DNA of 64,000 nucleotides from Ailurus styani. Taxonomy: Eukaryota > Chordata > Mammalia > Carnivora > Ailuridae. The DNA is taken from contig LNAC01000103.1 of assembly GCA_002007465.1 (NCBI GenBank), positions 1,448,565-1,512,564 on the forward strand, given 5' to 3'. A program made the position numbers and the translations under genes. Shown here one piece after another: positions 56,813-64,000 of the stretch (position 1 is the first letter of the stretch; the number at the start of each line of letters is the position of its first letter). The notes beneath the pieces were generated by a model. It made no database searches, had not been told where the DNA came from, and saw only the letters and a program-made list of their open reading frames with translations.

Positions 56813-56826
56813 CATTTAAAAATGTA

Positions 56827-57020
56827 GGGTGTCTGGTGGCTCAGTCAGTTAAGGGTCTGTCTTCAGCTCAGGTCATGATCCCAGGGGCCAAGATAGAGTC
56901 CCACATTGGGCTCCCTGCTCAGCTGGTAGCTTGTTTCTCCTCTGCCCGCTGCTCCCCCTGCTGCTTGTGTGCTCATGCTGTCTCTCTCTCTGACAAGTAA
57001 ATAAACAGAATCTTAAAAAA
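56827..57020 (+). mobile_element. Can-SINE
   Basis: GGGTGTCTGGTGGCTCAGTC head, GTAAATAAACAGAATC tail. Flanks TTTAAAAATGTA and ATTAAAAAATGTA are the duplication. Confidence 0.92.
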
Positions 57021-57032
57021 TTAAAAAATGTA

Positions 57033-57280
57033 AAAAAACGTTTCTAAGTTTACAGGTAATACATAAACAAAGAACTGGAACTGGCCTGTAAACTGTAGTT
57101 TTCTGACTGTTGAACTAATTTTCTGGTTATTGTTTTCTATTAATCATAAATGACAGAAAGACATAAAGCACAGAATATAAAAACAGTATGTAGTAAAATG
57201 TATTTCCATGAGTCTTTTTATTATTACTGCAAAAGAGTTTAGGTTTAGAATATATTTGAGCTAATAGTCTAATTTTTTTT
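57033..57280. other. Unassigned sequence
   Basis: Nothing recognised. Confidence 0.4.
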
Positions 57281-57294
57281 TAATTTGCAGTTTC

Positions 57295-57500
57295 TTCTCT
57301 TTATTTTTTAGATTTTATTTATTTATTTATTTGACAGAGAGAGAGAGATCTCACAAGTAGGCAGAGAGGCAGGCAGAGAGAGGAGGAAGGAGGCTCCCTG
57401 CTGAGCAGGGAGCCCGATGTGGGGCTCGATCCCAGGACCCTGAGATCACGACCTGAGCTGAAGGCAGAGGCTTTAACCCACCGAGCCACCCAGGTGCCCC
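57295..57500 (-). mobile_element. Can-SINE, young type
   Basis: Ends GAGCCACCCAGGTGCCCC. Target-site duplication TAATTTGCAGTTT and TAATTTGCCGTTT at 57281 and 57501. Confidence 0.94.
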
Positions 57501-57513
57501 TAATTTGCCGTTT

Positions 57514-58255
57514 AATACATGCTTAGTATGTTACAGGTAAATGGTATAAAGTAGAAGTTATAAATTCATATATGTTTTCAGATTTTTAGGAAAATTCCCC
57601 AACAATATGCATTGGATGATTGTTTTTGTGGTAAAGAGAGGGTTTGAAATCCAGTCTTGGTCCACATAAAAAATTCTTATATTTTATTTAACCCACTTTA
57701 TCTGCACTTTGTAATAACTGGTTCAATAGAAAGATGAACATATTTATAAATTAAGTGTAAAATCTGAAAAATCAGCATTATTTATCTAAGAAGAGAAAAT
57801 GAGAGTATTTTATCTCTCATAAATTGTGCATGTCATAGTAAATAAATATTTTGGCTGATATTTAGACAAGTGCTCCAAGTTGAAAATAAATATAAGATTC
57901 TAAAAGCCAAAAATTACAATCCCTAAAAATTCTTAGTTTTTTAAAAATGTGCAAGTCCATGCATTTTTAACTATCAGATTTTTGGAGGACTCTATGTATC
58001 TGTGTATCTGTGTATGTATCTATCTATCTTTCCATCAATCTAACTCTATCAGTACTTATAAATAAAATATTGGACAAAGTATGATTTTGCAAGGCTGCAT
58101 TTTCTAGCCTCAGTAGAAATAGAAAGCTTTTATTAAAAGATAAAATTATATTTATTCAGGTACAGCTTGAGGCTGTGAGAGAAAATTCAAAGTAGAATGA
58201 CAATTTAAAAACTGTCATGACAAACAGAAATATGAGAATATTTATTAAGATTTAA
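57514..58255. other. Unassigned AT-rich sequence
   Basis: A short (ATCT)n tract at 58015-58035; otherwise nothing recognised. Confidence 0.4.
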
Positions 58256-58258
58256 GAA

Positions 58259-58432
58259 GGGAGGTTGGTGGGCAGGTAGGGTGACCAAGTGATGGGTATT
58301 AAGGAGGGTACGTGTTGGGATGAACATTGGGTGTTATATGCAACTAATGAATCATTGAACCCCACAACAAAAACTTATGATGCACTATATGCTGGCTAAC
58401 TGAATATAATAAAAAACAAACCAAAAAAACCC
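58259..58432 (+). mobile_element. Short L1 3' end, sense
   Basis: AAGTGATGGGTATTAAGGAG, CATTGGGTGTTATATGCAAC, AACTAATGAATCATTGAACC and GCTAACTGAATATAATAAAA match the carnivore L1 terminal 3'UTR order. Confidence 0.8.
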
Positions 58433-59160
58433 AATGGTCTTGACAGGTAAAAAAAGATATAAGATTTGAAAGAAAAATACATAAAATTTGATCCATGGTG
58501 AGAAAAAAATGAAATTTTCAATTTATGTTATATTTTTAAAGTAAGTGCAAATAATCCTAATGATGCTGTTTTAAAATTTTCTCCATTAGAAATATGGACT
58601 CCAAACTAATATGACCAAAATCTTATGTTCTACACAATTAGTCACGTTGCAAAATACCTCCTACATTGGTACTATTAACCTGAAACAACTTGTTGGCTAA
58701 AAGATATTAGAATGATAGTCTGATACTATCTTCAAATTATGAACTCAAGTTCTCTGACTACAGAATCAAGTCCCATATAACTTTATAGTGAATGCAAAGC
58801 TATTTATCCATTTATGGACCTGATTAATGATTACAGGTTTTTAAAAAACACTATACTTCATCTCCTTACATAGAGCTAGAAGAATCAGAACTGTAAATAT
58901 AGGAGAGTGTCAAACTAACCACCCTCAAATACATAGACTACAAAATTCAGTGGTGATATGAGGAGCCACAGGCTGCATACTAGCAATTTTTATGGTTGTA
59001 TATAATTGAGAATATGTCAACCCATGCCAAATAACTCCCATTTCTTAGAGTCCCTAAGCATAGACCATAATCATGAAAATTCCCTTATCAGTTCTGTGAG
59101 TCTGTAAAAAGCTATCACCAGGATAGCTATAAATCTATGAAGGAAAATAGACTTTAGTCT
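58433..59160. other. Unassigned sequence
   Basis: Nothing recognised. Confidence 0.4.
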
Positions 59161-59493
59161 AAAATTGTCTCTGGAGACAAAGACGGTAGTTATATAATTA
59201 TAAAAAGGTCAATACAACAAGAAGATATAGCAATTGTAAGTACATATGCTTCCAACATCAGAGCACCTAAATATATAAAGCGAATATTGCTGGAACTGAA
59301 GGCAGAATTTGACAGCAACACAATAATGAAGGGATTTCAATACCCCACTTACAATAAAGTACAGATCACCAAGGCAGAAAATCAACAGTTGATTTGAAAG
59401 GAAACAGTTGACTTATCAGGAAATGCAAATCAAAATCACAAGGAGATATCATTTCACAACTCTTAGAATAGTTATTATCAAAAAGACAAAGGA

Positions 59494-59690
59494 GGGCGCC
59501 TGGGTGGCTCAGTGGGTTAAAGCCTCTGCTTTCGGCTCAGGTCATGATCTCAGGGTCCTGGGATCGAGGCCCGCATCGGGCTCCCTGCTCAGCGGGGAGC
59601 CTGCTTCCCCCTCTCTCTCTCTGCCTGCCTCTCTGCCTCCTTGTGATCTCTCTCCCTCTGTGAAATAAATAAATAAAATCTTTAAAAAAA
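59494..59690 (+). mobile_element. Can-SINE, young, nested in L1
   Basis: GGGCGCCTGGGTGGCTCAGT head. Perfect target-site duplication AAAAAGACAAAGGA at 59480-59493 and about 59689. It shares CTCCTTGTGATCTCTCTCCC and CTCTGTGAAATAAAT with the SINEs at 200 and 477. Confidence 0.96.
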
Positions 59691-60286
59691 AAAGACAAAG
59701 GAAAAGTGTTGGCAAGGATATGAAGAAAAGGGAATGCTTTAACATGACTAGTGAGAATGTAAATTGGTATAGCCATTATGGAAAACTACAGAGGTTCCTC
59801 AAAAAATTAAAAATAGAACTACCTTATTATTCAGCAACCCCACTTCCAGATATATATTCAAACAAATGAAATCAGGACCTCAAAGAGATATCTGCAATCA
59901 TTAACCTGTACACATAAAACTGATACGATGTTATAAATCAATTATATCTCAAAATTAATTATTTTTTAAAAGGAAATCCTGCAATTTGCAACAACATGGG
60001 TGAACCTGGGAGTCATTATGCTAGGTGAAATAAGCCACACACAGAAAGACAAATACCGCATGATCTCATTTGGAACACACAGAACCTAAAGTAGTCATAG
60101 AAGCAGAAAGTAAAAAGGTGGTTGTCAGTGGCTGAATAAGGGGGGAATGGGAAGTATTGGTTAAAGAGTATGAAATTTCAGTTATGCAAATGAAAAACTT
60201 CTGGAGCTTTAATATATAGCAACGTGGCTATCATTAACAATGAAGTATTGCTGAAATTTGCTGAGAGGCCATCTTAAGGGTTATCA

Positions 60287-60310
60287 CCACACACACACAC
60301 ACACACACAT
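60287..60310. repeat. (CA)n microsatellite
   Basis: About 11 CA units inside the L1 relic. Confidence 0.95.
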
Positions 60311-60579
60311 ACACGTAACTATATGGGATGGTGTATTTGTTAATTATCTTGATTGTGGTGATAATTTCACAAAGTATATGTATGTCAAATCATCAAATTA
60401 TATACCTTAAATATATGCAAATTCTATTTGTCCATTATACCTTGATAAAACTAGAGGGGAAAGTAAGAAAGCTAAAATAATAGAGCATCAAAACAAAAAA
60501 TGATGATTCCTTGATAAAATTCATAAAATAAACCAAATTAAGGAAATATGAAATACTATAAAAAACAAATTAGAATCAT

Positions 60580-60705
60580 ATTGTGTATGCTAAGCACCAG
60601 GACCAATTCAATTCATCTTATCTTTATCACCTTGTTTAATGCTCATCCAACTCTATGCTGTTATTGTTATTGTTTCTAATTTTCAGGCACAAGGTATAAA
60701 TGCAA
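60580..60705 (-). mobile_element. MIR relic, antisense
   Basis: GTGTATGCTAAGCACCAG, CTTGTTTAATGCTCATCC, TTGTTATTGTTTCTAATTTT and CAGGCAC follow the antisense MIR core. Confidence 0.5.
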
Positions 60706-60860
60706 TGTCCCTACCATGTAGGTATGGTCATGTGACTTGCTTTTTCTCATTAAATATGGTCAGAAATGGCATTTGCTAATTCTGGGCAGAGGCTTTGAAA
60801 GCTATTATGTATTCACTATATTTATTTTTCACTATACAGGGTTGTGCAAGTGTGCATCAG
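60706..60860 (+). mobile_element. MLT1-type LTR fragment
   Basis: GTATGGTCATGTGACTTGCT, TGGTCAGAAATGGCATTTGC and TTCTGGGCAGAGGCTTTGAA are characteristic of the MLT1 LTR 5' half. Confidence 0.6.
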
Positions 60861-61348
60861 AAAAATTACTAAAGCCTGAATATTAGAAAATAAAGCAAAA
60901 AGAAGTTAGTGGCATGGCTTGTCAATGACATATGAAGATGGAGACCACCCAAGTTCTGTCTAGGGGTATATATTAAGTTTTTAAGGGGTTTTGGTTCTTA
61001 AAGACAGCTTTAAGCCTGTACAAAATAGTGTCACTGCAACTTAAAATGATCTTTGAGGCCCTACTGGAGAAAAACAAATTGAAAAAAACTGTATAATTCC
61101 CAAAGAAGGTAAATTTTGCAATACTTCAGATAAGGCCAAAAAATATTTTTCTTGCCAAGGCTCTGAATCTACACAAAAACTGGCTTTTTTCTTAAGATCA
61201 ATGTATTAAGACTATTGCAGAGAAAAAATAAAAAATGTGTAAAAAATAGTAAGAAGTTTCTGGGGAGAACTGTTTTTACATGTGTATGTGTAAGAGGAGT
61301 GGTAATAGTGCTTTTGACCTTGGTCAGTACCTCGATTGTCATGCTATG

Positions 61349-61401
<53 letters not shown>

Positions 61402-63090
61402 ATGGCAAGAGATACTGGCTCTCTGTCCTGAATTTTCACCTGCCATTACCTTTGAGTAATCACTTCCTGCCCATACACCAGTGATAAGTCATAGCACTAT
61501 TGCTGGTATTTCAATGATAACTGGATAGAAGACACAAAATGGTGAGTTGACAAAAACAGGTAAAAATTGACCAGAATGAGTTTAATATCAATTTGTATTT
61601 TCAAATAAGTGAGAAAACTATGTCACACTTTAAATCTGACATCTTATTTAAAATTATTTGTTTTCATTTACAGGCTTGGGAAAAATCTGCATGTTATATT
61701 ATTAAGGAAAAATAATTTATATTAAAAAAATTAAGATACTGAAATTCAAAGCAGTATTCTTTTCTCATTTATTTATACTCACATTTTATATAATTGTGAT
61801 AAATATATATAGTATAGATAATGTACATAATATATAATGTAGATAATATATAACATATGTACTATGATAAATATCATCACAACTATATAATTGTTTTGCT
61901 ATTTATGTTTCTGAGCCAGTATCACACTATTCTAAGTAGTTAAGGTAGTAATACACTTAATTGATTGTGTTGTAACCATTCACTTCTGATTTTCCTTTAC
62001 AGAAATGTTTTTGACTATTTGCACTGAATTATTTCTTCAGGTAAACTTTAGAAACACTTGATCACATTTAAAAATTATTTGAATATTTGTTTGAAATATT
62101 AAATTTATAATTTTTATTAAACCCTTACATAAATACTTATAATATTACCATGGTGATAACATTTTGAAGGAAAAGTGGAAGGTGTGAAAGTGATGTCAGA
62201 GTTTACTTGAAATTTTATCTGGAGGGTGATATTTAAACTGATATCTAAAGGATGAATAACATATAAATATTGATTTTTGCATTTTTACTTTGTAAGTAGG
62301 CACTTTAGTGAATCTTATTTCTAGGTGTAATAGCTTTTCAATTGATTTCTCTAAGGTTGAAAGGTAGACTATTATGTCAAGTGATGATAATGAAAATTTT
62401 CATCTCTTCTAATGTGAATTGGTGTAACTTCCAGGAAATAATTAAATCATGGTAGTAGTAGTGGATATCAACTTCTTACTCTTGCCCCTAACTAGACTAA
62501 GTATGGTTGTCTCAAACTTGGTATGCTGCACCTTACATACTATATTTAATGCAAACAGTATATTCTGACTGCATATCATGTTTAGGTTCATTAGTTTAAA
62601 GGTAGAATCTTGTCAAAGAAATATTTGATCAAGAATTGGAATTCATCTATAAATACAGTTAATAACTATGTGTTCATTACGTGAAGAAAACTATTACTTT
62701 TCTTTTATTACTTTCATATTCCAAATGGTAAATCAACATGTTATTCAAAATCTATTAAATATTTCTGAAACAAAGTTTTTTTCCTATTGTATACTCTGCA
62801 CAAAATTCTAACAACTAAATAGATGGAGGGCAATAAATTTGCACCCTGCTCTCTGTCCATTTAAGACTCATACTTAAATATCAAGAGCTATATTTGGTGA
62901 TATTTTTTTAACTTTACAAACATAGTATTTATCTGATTGGGGGTTATTTAAAATTCATAATTCAGATATTAATATTTCTTGTTTTAGAAAATATATAGGT
63001 ATATTAAAGAAACTGGTATATACAGAACACGTGTTTATTATGAACAATGTGTGATTGAGTATCATTTGTGATTTATGGTACACATTAATC
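60861..63090. other. Unassigned AT-rich sequence
   Basis: Over 2 kb with a long (GT)n at 61351 and an AT-only tract at 61797-61880; no other repeat or gene recognised. Confidence 0.4.
61351..61397. repeat. (GT)n microsatellite
   Basis: About 23 uninterrupted GT units. The frames at 61169-61484 (Val/Cys or Thr/His runs) are translations of this repeat. Confidence 0.97.
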
Positions 63091-63096
63091 ATTTGT

Positions 63097-63229
63097 AGAT
63101 AGAGCCCCAAATCAGGCTCCCTGCTCAGCGTGGAGCCTGCTTCCTCCCCTCTCTCTGCCTGCCTCTCTGCCTACTTGTGATCTCTCTCTCTCTCTCTGTC
63201 AAATAAATAAATAAAATCTTTAAAAAAAA
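63097..63229 (+). mobile_element. Can-SINE, 5'-truncated
   Basis: Starts inside the body (GATAGAGCCCCAAATCAGGC), young-type CT-rich block and AAATAAATAAATAAAATC tail. No clear target-site duplication. Confidence 0.9.
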
Positions 63230-64000
63230 GGATCATAATTAGATGACCCTGCTTTTGATATTAAAACAAACAGGATTATGTATACTAATGTGAGGTAAGA
63301 GTGACTTATACTGAATCTCTGATCCAGGCCATTTTGATTTGTTATACTAGGAGTGAAACGCAAACCAATAAATATGTCAAGGGAAAATTATGAGGAAGTT
63401 AGTTTAAATTGATTTAAAAATGACTGCTCTTTCCAAAAAAAAGAAAAAAATTCTGTGGTACATTAAAGTACATCTAGTACATAAAGAGTACTAAATCTCT
63501 TATTAGTAGCATGTTAAGTATCATTTTATAACACGATAGCCCTTGAATCATTGATGAAAGGACTGATGCACTAATTTCTCAGACTTCTTCAGATAGAATA
63601 TTTCTGAAATATTTTGTAAAAATAAAATTTTCATTGGCTACCTCTTTTCAACTTAAAACATTATTTATCTTTTTTACAAAGTTTATATCATAGTCATATA
63701 TACTATTTTCAATTTTCCCAAGAGTTAATTTAAAAACATTAATGAAAAAGATATACAAATCTTAAATATATTTTGTATGTACTCATAACTATTATGTACA
63801 ACATGCTTAGACTCTTGGAGACAATCCTCAGTCAATGGAGGACAAGAGCCAAAATTATCCAGTGAACTCTGGTTTGCTTTCACATAGCTCCTGAGAGGTT
63901 CATCTGCAAACTTCCCTCCTGATAATGGAGAGCAGTAGCTTATTCTTAGATTACCTGACTCCACTGATCTGTTGTTGTTGTTTTTTTCCTGGCCAGCCCC
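63230..64000. other. Unassigned sequence to window end
   Basis: No repeat or gene recognised; the 79-codon minus frame at 63725-63964 has no support. Confidence 0.4.

Larger units (their letters stand above)
59165..60450 (+). mobile_element. Mosaic L1 relic, sense, with nested SINE
   Basis: 59220-59345 is ORF2 endonuclease-domain-like (the translated text near 59245-59290 reads YAPNI..APKYIKRILLEL in one frame). It jumps near 59400 to the ORF2 end/3'UTR (GAAATGCAAATCAAAATCAC, GTGTTGGCAAGGATATG, GGTTCCTCAAAAAATTAAAA). A foreign-looking 3'-end segment at about 59900-59970 interrupts it, then it runs on to ACCTTGATAAAACTAGAGGG. Confidence 0.75.

Noticed and set aside
61169..61484. Frames with Val/Cys and Thr/His repeats
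   Set aside because: These are the (GT)n microsatellite read on the two strands.
1..64000. Search for bacterial-type operons, phage, plasmid or defence systems
   Set aside because: Composition, SINEs, L1s and LTRs show mammalian nuclear DNA; no such features exist here.

Overview
This 64-kb window is AT-rich, CpG-poor, interspersed-repeat-dense mammalian DNA. No protein-coding gene, exon of a known gene, tRNA, rRNA, CpG island or CRISPR array could be supported, and every open frame is short (121 codons or fewer) and lies in repeat or random sequence. The best diagnostic of the source is about 35 copies of the tRNA-Lys-derived carnivore SINE (Can-SINE/SINEC). It has a GGGCGCCTGGGTGGCTCAG head, a CT-rich middle and an (AAATAAATAA)AATCTTT tail. 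The youngest copies read GTGGGTTAAAGCCTCTGC..TTCGGCTC, which from memory is the mustelid (ferret/mink/marten/badger-like) form. I infer a caniform carnivoran, most probably a mustelid, and a gene desert or large intron.

Layout. 0-2.6 kb: five minus-strand SINEs, a (TA)n tract and two single-N joins. 2.6-8.4 kb: MIR and MLT1-type relics, then an ancient minus-strand L1 (about 6.9-8.4 kb). 8.6-15.4 kb: six SINEs, an L1/HAL1-type ORF1 relic, a CTCF-like site and a speculative exon signal. 15.4-22.8 kb: a 5'-inverted L1 with clean target-site duplications, a decayed endogenous retrovirus pol region, then a long plus-strand L1 ORF2/3'UTR relic with a nested SINE. 22.8-31.5 kb: mostly unassigned single-copy-looking sequence with three SINEs, a 183-bp duplication around an N, an MLT1-like LTR and a cluster of GATA motifs. 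31.5-41.5 kb: two inverted copies of one LTR family, a second ERV LTR, a five-SINE pile-up, a 1.8-kb block without recognised repeats and a MIR split by SINEs. 41.5-49.4 kb: an old L1 carrying a MaLR LTR, an ERV-like LTR, another L1 with compound microsatellite and SINE, an unresolved relic block and a short L1 3' end. 49.4-64 kb: SINEs, several L1 3' fragments, a mosaic L1 with a young nested SINE, microsatellites and unassigned AT-rich sequence.

The parts do not cooperate as a pathway; the window is a record of successive retrotransposon insertions. The order can be read from nesting: MIR/L2/old L1 first, then MaLR and ERV LTRs, then older SINEs, then mustelid-type SINEs with near-perfect target-site duplications. 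I did not find a new biological system. The most useful observations are the assembly artefacts at single Ns, a SINE subfamily with shared diagnostic changes, the twin-primed L1, the inverted LTR pair, and a few candidate regulatory motifs. Family names are from memory; no database search was run.
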